Shown here piece by piece: positions 1 through 8,518 of a DNA stretch of 64,000 nt (position 1 is its first letter; each line of letters starts with the position of its first letter). Source of the DNA: Thermoplasmata archaeon (GTDB taxonomy: Archaea; Thermoplasmatota; Thermoplasmata; Methanomassiliicoccales; Methanomethylophilaceae); the NCBI GenBank assembly GCA_015063135.1, contig SUTA01000009.1:1-64000 (forward strand). The letters run 5' to 3'. The notes under the pieces are model-generated. The model was not told the DNA's origin, made no database searches, and worked only from the letters and a program-made list of their open reading frames with translations. A program made the position numbers and the translations under genes.

Positions 1-225
1 GAACTCACTTTCATCTTGTTGTACCTGACATGTTTCAAGGAGAAATACGGTGGATACAGCAGTTGGAAGGGGTATGATTTCCCGACGCTGGACCGGTTGG
101 AAGAGAAGGGTCTGATCATGCAAGGTAGGAACAAACACCGTTGCAAATCAGTATACATCCCAGAAGAGTCTGTGGCCAAAGCAAGAGAATTGCTCCTGAA
201 GTACGGGATATCCGATCGGGAATGA
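1..225 (+). CDS. DUF6429-like small protein, 5' end outside window
   Basis: The frame is open from the first base of the window and ends with TGA at 223-225, so the start lies upstream. The visible part holds a SWKGYDF motif followed by LDRLEEKGLI and a C-terminal KARELLLKYG, the pattern I associate with the DUF6429 family of short proteins of unknown function. The layout (short helices, 'leucine-aspartate-arginine-leucine-glutamate-glutamate-lysine-glycine' segment) resembles a winged-helix-like fold, but that is inference. Function is unknown. No CGA or TAG occurs in frame. Confidence 0.5.
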   Translation, partial: ELTFILLYLTCFKEKYGGYSSWKGYDFPTLDRLEEKGLIMQGRNKHRCKSVYIPEESVAKARELLLKYGISDRE

Positions 226-319
226 TCGTTCGACGATTCTCAGAACGATTGATTACACGATTGGATCCAAGAGCGGTCAGGAAGCATCCCATACCAATCA
301 TGATGCATACCGTCCGGCA

Positions 320-1726
320 TCATCCGTTAAAGAGGGTAGGTGGAGCCTTATCTCCATAAAGCGTCTTTCCATCGATCAGGATGATGCCGTTCTCTTCCGA
401 GTAATCGATAAGATCCTGTTCGAATCCCAACGCAGAGAACAGAACGAAGATGACATTCTCCGTGAACTTCGCGACCTTCGCTCTGGATATAAGCGTATTG
501 TACGCAGTGAATCCCACGGGTTTCCTGCTGAGTTTGCACTCTCCCACCAATGTGCGTATCAGGCGATGTTCGTCTGATATTTTTGCTACGACATCTATGT
601 CCACGTCAGTGTCATCGATCCTTCCCCACCACTGACCACGTTCAATCACGGTATATTTCGAGTCCAGCCATTCGCCGCACAGTTTCTCGAACAGCTGCCC
701 AATCTGACTGTTTATATCGTTCTTGAGGAAATCATATACAGCAGATTTCGAAGAACCGTTCTCGATCATCCTGATATTGTTGCTTATGATGTTGTAGGAG
801 AATGAGATGAAAGGGTCCTTGATGGAATACACCGGTTTCTTCGGGGAGTTCCCCATAGGGGTCCTGCGTTCCACGATACCGACGAATTCCAGATTGTCCA
901 GCAGCCTCTTGCATGCGGCGCGGTCCATCATCAGTTTGTCGGCTATCTCGGATTGTCTCACCGTCCCGTCCGCAATGCATTTGACGGCCCCGGTGTAATC
1001 CCTGTTCCCATCGAATTCCTGGAGGATGATGCTTGCCGCATCACCCCTCCATGAACTGTCATCGTCGAAGAATTTCTCCTCTATGAGCTGCCGATAATCC
1101 TTGCCATCTGTATTCAGATGATAGTAAGGGATCCCTCCGACGGTGCAGTACCATCTCAGGGACGTTTCGCAATCCATATTCGGATGGAATTCCCTGCATG
1201 CCTCTATCGATAGGGGTTTGATCTGTTTCCTGTTATCGAACCTTCCGTACAGGGGTTTGCCGGCATCCTCGGTCTCCCTGCGCATGACGGAGACCGATGA
1301 GCCGCAGATGACGAACATGCAGTCCAGTCCTTTCAGGGCCTTGTCCAACGATTTCTGTATCACGGAGGAGGCCTGAGGTGTAGATTCCAACAGATAGGGG
1401 AGTTCATCAAAGATGACCAGGGTATGTTCCTGCTCGCAAATCTCCTCTATCGTTTTCATCAGATGCGATAGATCCTGCGATTGCGGGATATCCTCTCCAA
1501 GGAATTCAGATATGTCCAGTGATAATGATGAAAGGTTCTCGTAATACGATCCTTTGATCCCATGCAGATAAAGGGTCCTTTTACCTTTACCGAATTCTCT
1601 AAGGATAGATGTCTTGCCCACCCTCCTGCGACCCCATATGCAACAGGTGACCAGTCCTTTCCTGTTCCAAAGGCCCTCAAGATATGCCAGTTCCGAGTTT
1701 CTTCCAATGAGCTCTCTATCCGACAT
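320..1726 (-). CDS. Archaeal AAA+ ATPase with DUF234 C-terminal domain
   Basis: A 468-residue protein beginning MSDRELIGR. Residues about 28-40 carry a Walker A motif (GRRRVGKTS), and TLVIFDELPYLLE near residue 105 is Walker B. The central part contains a winged helix, and the C-terminal part (from about residue 330, with GECKLSRKP) matches the DUF234 nuclease-like domain of the large archaeal ATPase family. These proteins are multi-copy in Thermoplasmata and methanogens, and their cellular role is not established; a toxin-like or mobile role has been suggested. It stands alone, reading toward the window edge, with an inverted repeat just upstream of its start. It ends in TGA. Codon use is more A/T-rich than in the housekeeping genes to the right, consistent with an accessory origin. 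Confidence 0.85.
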   Translation of the reverse strand: MSDRELIGRNSELAYLEGLWNRKGLVTCCIWGRRRVGKTSILREFGKGKRTLYLHGIKGSYYENLSSLSLDISEFLGEDIPQSQDLSHLMKTIEEICEQEHTLVIFDELPYLLESTPQASSVIQKSLDKALKGLDCMFVICGSSVSVMRRETEDAGKPLYGRFDNRKQIKPLSIEACREFHPNMDCETSLRWYCTVGGIPYYHLNTDGKDYRQLIEEKFFDDDSSWRGDAASIILQEFDGNRDYTGAVKCIADGTVRQSEIADKLMMDRAACKRLLDNLEFVGIVERRTPMGNSPKKPVYSIKDPFISFSYNIISNNIRMIENGSSKSAVYDFLKNDINSQIGQLFEKLCGEWLDSKYTVIERGQWWGRIDDTDVDIDVVAKISDEHRLIRTLVGECKLSRKPVGFTAYNTLISRAKVAKFTENVIFVLFSALGFEQDLIDYSEENGIILIDGKTLYGDKAPPTLFNG

Positions 1727-1767
1727 ATTGAATGGATAGATTTTTGATAATAAAACAACTTCTTAAC

Positions 1768-1788
1768 TAATTGTTTTAGGAACAATTA
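1768..1788. promoter_or_regulatory. Inverted repeat upstream of the DUF234 ATPase
   Basis: Eight-base arms TAATTGTT and AACAATTA are separated by 5 bases in a very A/T-rich stretch (1740-1815), about 40 bases upstream of the ATPase start. Size and position suit a regulator site or a promoter-proximal hairpin; no regulator is assigned. The rest of 1727-1867 is A/T-rich with no gene that I can see. Confidence 0.35.
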
Positions 1789-1867
1789 ATTTTTTAATTA
1801 ATTCAAAATCAATTAACCATATTATCGGTGCGAGTAACACATCATAGATGTCTCCTAATGTCATTCG

Positions 1868-2734
1868 TCATTCCGATCTTCTGCTTCCATGCCTGTCCAT
1901 CATCTTCTTCGACAGGAGAAGGAACACGAAGACAGCGCTCAGGATCAGCACCACCGTGGCCCCCGGAGGGGTGTCCATGGACAGCGAGAGGAACAAACCC
2001 ATTATCGATAGGACCACAGCGAAGAATGTTCCCAGCAGCATCGTGCCCCTCAGGTCCTTCGAGAATAGATTGGCCATGGCGGCAGGTATGGTCATGAGGG
2101 CCATTATCATCACTATGCCGACCACGTTGGCCACCATCACGCAGGTGACGGCGATCAGGATGTACAGGATCAGATCCAGGATATCGGTGTTGATGCCGCT
2201 GACCTTAGCATGTATCCTGTCGAATGTCAGTATCATAAGGTCGCGATAGAAGAACGCCATGACCGACAGGACCACAGCTGTCATGATACCCATCACCAGG
2301 AGTTTAGTGGAATCGATCAGCAGCATGTTCCCGAACAGGATCGATTCGTATGATGAAGGCACAATGACGCTGCGGTCCATATAGCACATGAATATGACTC
2401 CCAACGCCATACCTACGGCCCAGAGGGAGCCGATGACGGTATCCTCCCTGAGCTCATCGACCTTCTAGCACAGGGCCATCAGTATGGCCGCCACCAGACT
2501 GAATATCAGCGCACCGATCATGGGCGTCATCCATGAAACGGCGAAAACGGACATCAGGTAGTAGGCGAAACCCACACCACCGAAGGTCGTGTGGGCGATG
2601 CCCCCAGTCACGGCGACCATACGGTTCACGACGACGTATGTGCCGATGACTCCGCACAGGAGACAGGCCAGGGTCGTGCCGATGAACATGTTCTGGATGA
2701 GCGGGATGCCAAGATACTCGATGATGCTGGTCAT
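1868..2734 (-). CDS. znuB: Zinc ABC transporter permease with one in-frame TAG (ZnuB-like)
   Basis: Integral membrane subunit of a zinc/manganese-type ABC importer. The first 89 residues (MTSIIEYLG onward; motif GGIAHTTFGGVG) are followed by a TAG codon at 2465-2467 and then, in the same frame, by KVDELREDTVIG and LWAVGMALGV, the normal continuation of the ZnuB family. The remaining transmembrane segments run to TGA at 1868. Read through the TAG, the protein is 288 residues, the usual family length, with residue 90 at a cytoplasmic loop. In Methanomassiliicoccales TAG encodes pyrrolysine in methylamine methyltransferases, so pyrrolysine or another residue could be inserted here. The alternative is a nonsense mutation. 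The start ATG overlaps the znuC stop (ATGA). Confidence 0.8.
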
Positions 2735-3432
2735 AGTAGACCATCCCCGCAGACATGTCCGTGATGGTCATCTTCGTGGACCTCGGATACCGTACGATCG
2801 ACCCGGACGATCCTTGTCACGCTGTCCTCGATGCCACTGAGGTCATGGGTTATCATCATGATCGTGGCACCGTCGGATGAGGCTTTTCTCAAGATATCAT
2901 AGACTCCGGAACGCATCTCCGGATCCAGGCTCGCCGTGGGTTCGTCGAGCAGGAGTATCTCAGGATTTGACACCAGCGCCCTGGCCAGAAGGGTTCTCTG
3001 AAGCTGACCGCCGGAAAGGTCCCCGATCCTCCTGTCCGCGAAAGCGTCCACGCCGGTGTATTCCATCGCTCTTCTTATCAGATCGTCATTGCCTTTCGAG
3101 GAAAATGGATTGATGGTCTGCATGGAACGCAGGCCCATGCCGACCACATCCTTCGCAAGCGAAGGATATTTACGGTCGAACGATCCGAACTGCGGCACGT
3201 AGCCTATGCTCCTGCATCCTTTCGAAGGTGCGGCGCCCATCACACTCACCGAACCCGATGTGGGCTGGATGAGACCAAGTATAGTGCGGAAGAGTGTCGT
3301 CTTGCCGCCTCCGTTGGGCCCCACTATGGCAATGAAATCCCCCTTATGGAGCTCAAGGTCCACATTGCGGAGTATAGTGTTCCCGGCATATCCTGCGGAA
3401 ACGCCGGTGAGTGAGATGAGCGCTTCTGTCAT
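2731..3432 (-). CDS. znuC: Zinc ABC transporter ATP-binding protein (ZnuC-like)
   Basis: A 233-residue ATPase that energises the importer. It starts MTEALISL at 3432, four bases after the znuA stop; a longer frame to 3483 would overlap znuA and is not used. It shows Walker A (GPNGGGKTTLF, about residue 38), Q-loop, signature LSGGQLQRT, Walker B EILLLDEPTASLD and the switch histidine in MITHDLSG. The stop TGA overlaps the start of the permease, so the two are translationally coupled. Gene order znuA-znuC-znuB is that of a complete zinc uptake operon. Confidence 0.9.
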   Translation of the reverse strand: MTEALISLTGVSAGYAGNTILRNVDLELHKGDFIAIVGPNGGGKTTLFRTILGLIQPTSGSVSVMGAAPSKGCRSIGYVPQFGSFDRKYPSLAKDVVGMGLRSMQTINPFSSKGNDDLIRRAMEYTGVDAFADRRIGDLSGGQLQRTLLARALVSNPEILLLDEPTASLDPEMRSGVYDILRKASSDGATIMMITHDLSGIEDSVTRIVRVDRTVSEVHEDDHHGHVCGDGLL

Positions 3433-3436
3433 TCTA

Positions 3437-4381
3437 TCACGCGGACTGGAGATCCGACTTGAGGAAGTCAAGGAATTCTGCAACCGCTTTTATCATGTCG
3501 TCAGCCGTCGGGTTCACAACATGTACCGTGATCCCGGCTTCCTCCAGTGCTTTGCGTCCTTCGTAACCCTCGTCGGTGGTCGACACGAATATGGAATCAC
3601 ATCCCTCTTCTATGACGATCCTCGCAGCCTCGGCTGGACTTACCTCTCCATCTTCTTCGACGGACTCCTGGTGGAAGTCGGCACCGAATCCCTCAGCGTA
3701 CTGTTCCAAGAGATACTGCCATGCAGGGTGCCACACCATGACGTGGGTGTGCTCATCTCCAACAATCGCAGCGATCTCCCTCATCTTAGCATCCACGGCA
3801 TCGATCCTCTCGTCGTACGCCTTCAGGTTTTTGGCGTACTCCGATGCATTGGTCGGATCAAGTTCAGAGATCTTCTTCGCCATGAGCGATGCGATATCCC
3901 TGAGAATCTCGGGGGATGTCCAGATATGAGGGTCGTAAGCGGACTCCTCATGCTCTTCCTCGTGATCGTGTTCTTCATCATCATGGTGGTGATGGTGGGT
4001 GTTCGGGAGCGGAGTGTACTCGATGCTCTTCGCTATGTCCACAACTATCACGCTGGACGGGATGTCCTTCTGAACGGCGTCGAAGAATGCGGTTTCCCAT
4101 TCAACGCCGCTGCCTATCTTGAAATAAAGTTTGGATTTGTAAAGGTCAGAGATATTGCTGGGTGTGGAGTAGTCCTCGTGGGGGCTCACATTGGATCCCA
4201 TCATGGAAGCGACCCTGTATCTATCTCCGACTATGTCCTCGACGATATCCTTCTCCCAGCTCATGGTCACGGTTATGGTGTCCCTTTTGTCATCGCTGTC
4301 CCCGTTCATGAGGAATACAGCACCTATGCCGGCGACTGCTATTATCGCTACGGCGACTGCTATGATTGAAGTTGAATTCAT
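3437..4381 (-). CDS. znuA: Zinc-binding periplasmic-type substrate-binding protein (ZnuA-like)
   Basis: Extracytoplasmic binding component, 314 residues. The N-terminus (residues 1-25) is one hydrophobic segment that anchors the protein or acts as a signal. Motifs typical of cluster A-I metal-binding proteins are visible: SWEKDIVEDIVGDRY near the start, a metal-ligand histidine in SPHEDYSTP, and YDPHIWTSPE. Between them is a charged loop with five consecutive histidines followed by an acidic DDEEHDHEEEHEE run, the hallmark of zinc-specific ZnuA proteins. It is the first gene of the znu operon; a palindrome lies upstream. It ends in TGA. Confidence 0.9.
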   Translation of the reverse strand: MNSTSIIAVAVAIIAVAGIGAVFLMNGDSDDKRDTITVTMSWEKDIVEDIVGDRYRVASMMGSNVSPHEDYSTPSNISDLYKSKLYFKIGSGVEWETAFFDAVQKDIPSSVIVVDIAKSIEYTPLPNTHHHHHDDEEHDHEEEHEESAYDPHIWTSPEILRDIASLMAKKISELDPTNASEYAKNLKAYDERIDAVDAKMREIAAIVGDEHTHVMVWHPAWQYLLEQYAEGFGADFHQESVEEDGEVSPAEAARIVIEEGCDSIFVSTTDEGYEGRKALEEAGITVHVVNPTADDMIKAVAEFLDFLKSDLQSA

Positions 4382-4401
4382 AAAAGGTTGTTGACTATTT
4401 G

Positions 4402-4413
4402 ATTATTAATAAT
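4402..4413. promoter_or_regulatory. 12-bp perfect palindrome upstream of znuA
   Basis: ATTATTAATAAT is self-complementary and lies about 20 bases upstream of the znuA start, with a second TTAATAATA-type half at 4425-4433. Palindromes of this kind are common operators of metal-responsive repressors, and a zinc importer is a natural target. It also overlaps where the TATA box must lie. Assignment as an operator is inference. Confidence 0.35.
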
Positions 4414-4592
4414 TTGACTTAATGTTAATAATATTTGAAGTTTTTGAGCCTCGATTATAATAACTGACTCGAACACTTTATGACTTTAAGTCTAAGGGTC
4501 AACGAAGGATGGATTACATGAGAGGATACTGTCATGACGGAATGTTCTAACGAACAGTCGTATCCAGGAAAAGTACGTTTTAAGCAATTCTG

Positions 4593-4638
4593 GAAAACGG
4601 GAAAATGCCCATTTAGGCCATTTTAGAAAACGGGAAAA
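4593..4638. repeat. Two direct copies of GAAAACGGGAAAA upstream of the DUF4143 ATPase
   Basis: The 13-base element occurs at 4593-4605 and again at 4626-4638, 33 bases apart centre to centre (about three helical turns), just ahead of the TATA box of the next gene. The rest of 4382-4676 is A/T-rich and shows no gene. Confidence 0.5.
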
Positions 4639-4649
4639 ATAGAAAGACC

Positions 4650-4658
4650 TATATTATA
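4650..4658 (+). promoter_or_regulatory. TATA box of the DUF4143 ATPase gene
   Basis: TATATTATA lies about 25 bases before the start ATG at 4677, so transcription would begin at or near the start codon and give a leaderless mRNA. No Shine-Dalgarno sequence precedes the ATG, in agreement. Confidence 0.5.
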
Positions 4659-4676
4659 CGAAGCTATCTAAACAAT

Positions 4677-6029
4677 ATGGTCGCTGTAGCCAGTATCTTC
4701 AGACGCAAAGCATATGATGTCCTCAGAGATTGGAAGGACAGGTCCAATGGTTCCACTGCAATGCTAATCGAGGGTTCGAGAAGAGTCGGAAAATCCACAT
4801 TGGCGAAGAGCTTCGGCGACAGAGAATATTCAGTGTGCGTCGTCATCGATTTCTCCAAAGCATCTCCGAGGCTGAAGGACCTGTTCGACGATCTGGAAGA
4901 CATCGATGCACTATTGAGGGGGCTGCAGCTCCATACCAAGAGGATATTCAAGGAAAGGGATACTTTGATTGTCTTCGATGAGGTCCAGAGATTTCCTCGT
5001 GCAAGGGAATCCATCAAGGCCCTGGTTCAGGATGGTAGGTATGATTATATCGAAACTGGTTCGCTGATATCCATCAAGAAGAATGTGGAGAACATACTCA
5101 TTCCGAGCGAGGAAGAATCTTTCATACTTCACCCGATGGACTTTGAGGAATTCCTCTGGGCGAATGGGAACGAGACGTTTGGGCTTCTGGAGGGCGTATT
5201 CAGGGACAGGAAGGGCCTTGACGATTCCATCCATTCCGTGATGATGAAGCGTTATATGGAATACATAGCGGTCGGCGGGATGCCGCAGGCGGTGGAAGCG
5301 TTCGTAAACGGGAAGAGCTATCAGGAGATAGACAGGGTCAAGAGGAACATAATAAAACTGTACATGGACGACTTCAGGAAGATCGATAGCAGCGGTATGA
5401 TAGGGAGATATTACTCCAACATACCTTCGGAACTGTCAAGAGAGACGATGCGCTACAGGACCACCAACATCGACGAGAGTGTGGGTCCGAACAGGGAAAA
5501 GGAACTGTTCGCCGAACTGGAGGATTCGAAGACCGTCATAGTCAATCGTCATGTCAATGATCCGCGTGTCGGTATGAGCATGACGCTGGATCCTGATTTC
5601 TTCAAGATGTATTTGGAGGACACAGGATTGTTCGTCACTCTCTGTTTCATGGATAAGGACATATCGGACAATATCATCTATGAGCACCTGGTATCGGGAA
5701 AACTGCCTGCGAATCTGGGGTATGTGTTCGAGAATGCGGTAGCGCAGGCGCTTGTCGCTGCTGGATACAAGACGTTCTACCATACATTCCCTAAAGAAGA
5801 CAATAGACATTACTACGAGATCGATTTCATCATCCCGTCCGGTAAGAAGATAATCCCGATAGAGGTGAAATCTTCCAAGATCAGACCGCACAAATCCATG
5901 GACAAGTTCATTGAGAAACATGGCAGAGATATCGATGTCCCGATTATCATATCGACCAAGAATATCGGGGAGGTCGACAGTATTATGAACATCCCCATAT
6001 ACATGACTGGTTTTCTGAACAGGAAATGA
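4677..6029 (+). CDS. AAA+ ATPase with DUF4143 C-terminal domain
   Basis: A 450-residue protein. Walker A is GSRRVGKST (about residue 33) and Walker B is LIVFDEVQRFPRARE (about 98). The region FILHPMDFEEFLWANG is a conserved feature of this ATPase class, and the C-terminal DUF4143 part carries EIDFIIPSGKKIIPIEVKSS, a restriction-endonuclease-like EVK motif. Such proteins are abundant and multi-copy in archaea and anaerobes; their function is unresolved, with roles in defence or as toxin-like nucleases proposed. The start is fixed by the TATA box 25 bases upstream. It ends in TGA, and about 28 arginine codons contain no CGA. Confidence 0.85.
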   Translation: MVAVASIFRRKAYDVLRDWKDRSNGSTAMLIEGSRRVGKSTLAKSFGDREYSVCVVIDFSKASPRLKDLFDDLEDIDALLRGLQLHTKRIFKERDTLIVFDEVQRFPRARESIKALVQDGRYDYIETGSLISIKKNVENILIPSEEESFILHPMDFEEFLWANGNETFGLLEGVFRDRKGLDDSIHSVMMKRYMEYIAVGGMPQAVEAFVNGKSYQEIDRVKRNIIKLYMDDFRKIDSSGMIGRYYSNIPSELSRETMRYRTTNIDESVGPNREKELFAELEDSKTVIVNRHVNDPRVGMSMTLDPDFFKMYLEDTGLFVTLCFMDKDISDNIIYEHLVSGKLPANLGYVFENAVAQALVAAGYKTFYHTFPKEDNRHYYEIDFIIPSGKKIIPIEVKSSKIRPHKSMDKFIEKHGRDIDVPIIISTKNIGEVDSIMNIPIYMTGFLNRK

Positions 6030-6270
6030 CAATGGATGATAATAATAGTGAGAAGCAGGTCGTATTATCGACACACCTCTTATTACCATATTCACTTCGG
6101 ATATTGTCATATGAATGGTCTTCAGACCAACGATTTTAATTGGAATAATTACGGAACAGGGCCTAACAGGTGAAACCCATTCTCCCCTCTCCATTTAGTT
6201 ACATTCTTACAAGATATATCTATAATGTCTCCTATCGGGAAGCAGAATTCATCTGGTTTTCAGTCATTTA

Positions 6271-6286
6271 TTTATATATGTATATA
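6271..6286 (+). promoter_or_regulatory. TATA-rich promoter of the InlB-repeat gene
   Basis: TTTATATATGTATATA sits 30-45 bases before the ATG at 6316. The rest of the 6030-6315 gap shows no gene that I can support. Confidence 0.45.
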
Positions 6287-6315
6287 CGCCGATTATCAGC
6301 CAGAGAATAATCACT

Positions 6316-7322
6316 ATGGACTCAAAAGTCATTGTAGCTATTGCTGCAGTAGTAGTGGTCGTGGCCGTTGCAGGGATCGCACTCTTCGCGATGTCCAGTG
6401 GAAACGGTGGCGACGCTCCCTCCGATGGTATCCTTTATGATGGGAACGGGGGAAAACTGCCCAATGGCGATAAAACATACAGCAAACACTCAACAAGCGT
6501 AGATACATGCTCATTCGTAAAGGAGGCTACCACTGGATCATCTGGAACACCAAGTCCGACGGTAGTGGTACAAACTATAACGAGAACTCAGTCGCACCGG
6601 CGAAGACCACGCTCTATGCCCAGTGGTCCAATGCAAACACGCTTTTCGGTAACAACGACGCCATCGCCTACATTTCTATATTCGTCGCCGACAGCAACGG
6701 CGGCAAAGAAGTAAACATCGACACTGGTTATGCCGATCTGCCCTCCAGCGCCGTATTCATCGCCAAGCCGCAGTCCAGCGTTACGCTCAAGGCGTACGTC
6801 GACGGGAAGGGCATCATCGCTGAGAAACCCGATTCGAAGAGATACATCGAGTACAGGACCGGAACAAAGGCCGTCGCGTTCGAGAACTGCAGGATCAGGG
6901 ATGACGGCTCGGCCGTGTTCGAAGTGAGGCAGACCGTCTCCAACCAGAACATCTTCCTCGGCTGTTTCAGCACTTCCGCCATCGCTGTCCTGGATATTAA
7001 AGGAACTAGAGATGTCCTTACGGACATAATGGATTTCAGCATCAAGGGGTACTCGGGTCCAATCGAGATCAACAACACCGGATCCATCATGATCGGAGCC
7101 AATCCCGAGATCAGCATCAAGGCCATGAAATCAGGAACCACCGTGGAATACGACGGCGAGTCCATCATTTTCACCCTGGATGGAAAGAAATACAATGTCC
7201 AGTTCAATTTCTCGAATGGAGCGGAGTTGGGCGGAGTGTCCGTAGAAGGGGACACCGCAGTCATCACCTTCACATTCGATCCCAGCATGGATCCCGTGTT
7301 CTACCGTGTCATAGGCCAGTGA
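6316..7322 (+). pseudogene. Frameshifted surface protein with InlB/Listeria-Bacteroides repeat
   Basis: The gene opens at 6316 with a hydrophobic anchor (MDSKVIVAIAAVVVVVAVAG) and continues into YDGNGGKLPNGDKTY, the start of a Listeria-Bacteroides (Flg_new) repeat. At about 6521-6527 the frame changes: the expected GYHWIIWNTKSDGSG and TLYAQW of the same repeat are encoded one frame over, and the rest (to TGA at 7320-7322) follows in that frame. Adding one G in the AAGGAGGCT stretch restores a single 335-residue protein. Either the copy is inactivated or a base was missed in assembly. The C-terminal 250 residues are beta-rich and extracellular in character; I recognise no enzyme domain. Confidence 0.65.
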
Positions 7323-7328
7323 AACCTG

Positions 7329-7349
7329 GAAGGGGGCACCGCCCCCTTC
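7329..7349 (+). terminator. Hairpin after the InlB-repeat gene
   Basis: Nine-base arms GAAGGGGGC and GCCCCCTTC with a 3-base loop start 7 bases after the TGA. A strong G+C hairpin that probably ends or protects the transcript. Confidence 0.6.
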
Positions 7350-7463
7350 AAACCATTTCAATGCATTGCAAGCACGGTGGTTTCCCTCCGTAACCTAACC
7401 GATTGTCAAGGCCCGTGTCTTAAAAACCCGAAAATCGAGTTTTCCGAAGATGCTGGACAAGAA

Positions 7464-7577
7464 TGGTCCCCACTCCCTGATTTGAACAGGGGGCCTGCTG
7501 ATTTCAGCGGCTGTATCGGATTTCCTTCCGAAAACACTCTACAGTCAGCCGCTCTGGCCAGTCTGAGCTAAGTGGGG
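7464..7577 (-). tRNA. tRNA-Tyr (GTA) with a 36-base intron
   Basis: Acceptor arms CCCCACT and AGTGGGG, D-stem GCTC/GAGC, anticodon stem GCTGA/TCAGC with loop CTGTAGA, T-arm CCCTG/CAGGG with TTCAAAT, discriminator A and an encoded CCA. The C1-G72 pair is the archaeal tyrosine identity element. The exons are interrupted after position 37 by a 36-base intron (7503-7538), the canonical archaeal site; flanking bases can form a bulge-helix-bulge. The mature tRNA is 78 nt including CCA. Confidence 0.92.
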
Positions 7578-7615
7578 ACAAATCGAAGATATCGGCATGG
7601 TATATAACCGTAACG

Positions 7616-8353
7616 TCAGCCGATGTAGGAAAGATCGTTGCGGCCGGCCGCGAGACTCTGGACCTCGTCGTTCAGCTGGTCGATCATCTGGACCGACTCG
7701 TCGAAGTCGGAGAGGTCCATCTCGATGCTCAGGATCCCCAGGACAGCCCTTACGACGCACCTGGCGCTCTTATGGTCAAGGATGGCCCCGGAGGTCTCCC
7801 CGATGATGCTTACGGCGTCTATGCCGTACGCCTGTGCCAGCGCGATGAACATGGCTGCCGCGCCGACGATGCCGCCCGCGGGCTCGCCCTCGTAGAACCC
7901 TATCCCGTGCTGCTCCAGCCCCTCCTTGAGGGATTTATCGCTCACGACCCCCAGCACCCTGGGGTCGGTGACGACCTCCCCGATGCCGTAGCCGCCGAGC
8001 GTGATCACGAGCTCCGGGTCGTAGCGGACGATGATGTCGAAGATCCTCTTGGACAGCTGGTACTGCCCCTGGGGGGTGGCTCCCTGGTACTCGCCCAGCA
8101 GGAAGACCACGTCGCGGTCGCCCACACGGCACCAGCGGAGCTCGTGCTCCGCGGGGACGGCCTCGCACCCCTCGCCGACGACGACCTGCGGCGGCAGCTC
8201 GTCCGACATCAGCGTCAGGAACGTCTCCGCCTCCAATTTGGAGGCCATGAAATCGGCGGCAATCTTCCCGACGTTCCCGACTCCGGGGAGGCCGGTTATG
8301 AATATGATGCGGTCCAGCTTGGGACGGGAGTACCAGGTGACGATATCGCTCAT
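7616..8353 (-). CDS. PAC2 / proteasome assembly chaperone 2 family protein
   Basis: A 245-residue protein with FITGLPGVGNVGKIAADF at the N-terminus and ITLGGYGIGEV and GGIVGAAAMF later, the pattern of the archaeal PAC2 (COG1938/DUF75) family related to eukaryotic proteasome assembly chaperone 2. It has no catalytic motif; its function in archaea is inferred from that relationship. It is the last gene of the L44e-S27e-eIF2alpha-nop10 operon, and its ATG lies inside the 3' end of nop10. The order aIF2alpha-nop10-PAC2 is conserved in Euryarchaeota. It ends in TGA. Confidence 0.85.
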   Translation of the reverse strand: MSDIVTWYSRPKLDRIIFITGLPGVGNVGKIAADFMASKLEAETFLTLMSDELPPQVVVGEGCEAVPAEHELRWCRVGDRDVVFLLGEYQGATPQGQYQLSKRIFDIIVRYDPELVITLGGYGIGEVVTDPRVLGVVSDKSLKEGLEQHGIGFYEGEPAGGIVGAAAMFIALAQAYGIDAVSIIGETSGAILDHKSARCVVRAVLGILSIEMDLSDFDESVQMIDQLNDEVQSLAAGRNDLSYIG

Positions 8354-8516
8354 CCTTCATCGACTCCAGCTTCGCCATGCGGCGGTACTTGCCCATGCGG
8401 TCCTCCGGGGAGTACCTCGGCGGAACGGGGCATGAAGTGGGGGCGCCGCAAGAAACGCACTTATCGGAGAGGGCGTACCTCCCGCATGCAGTGCAGCGCC
8501 TCATCTGCGAGCTCAT
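8346..8516 (-). CDS. nop10: Nop10, H/ACA RNP pseudouridine synthase subunit
   Basis: A 56-residue protein of the H/ACA guide RNP, which supports Cbf5 in rRNA pseudouridylation. MRRCTACGRY, KCVSCG and PPRYSPEDRMGKYRR reproduce the Nop10 zinc ribbon and C-terminal helix; family length is 55-60. The start ATG at 8516 overlaps the eIF2alpha frame end (ATGA). The frame meets CGA at 8346-8348, right at family length; with the standard code it would run to 7935 inside the PAC2 gene with no homology. It overlaps the PAC2 start by 8 bases. Its earlier arginines use AGG and CGC only. Confidence 0.85.
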
Positions 8517-8518
8517 GT

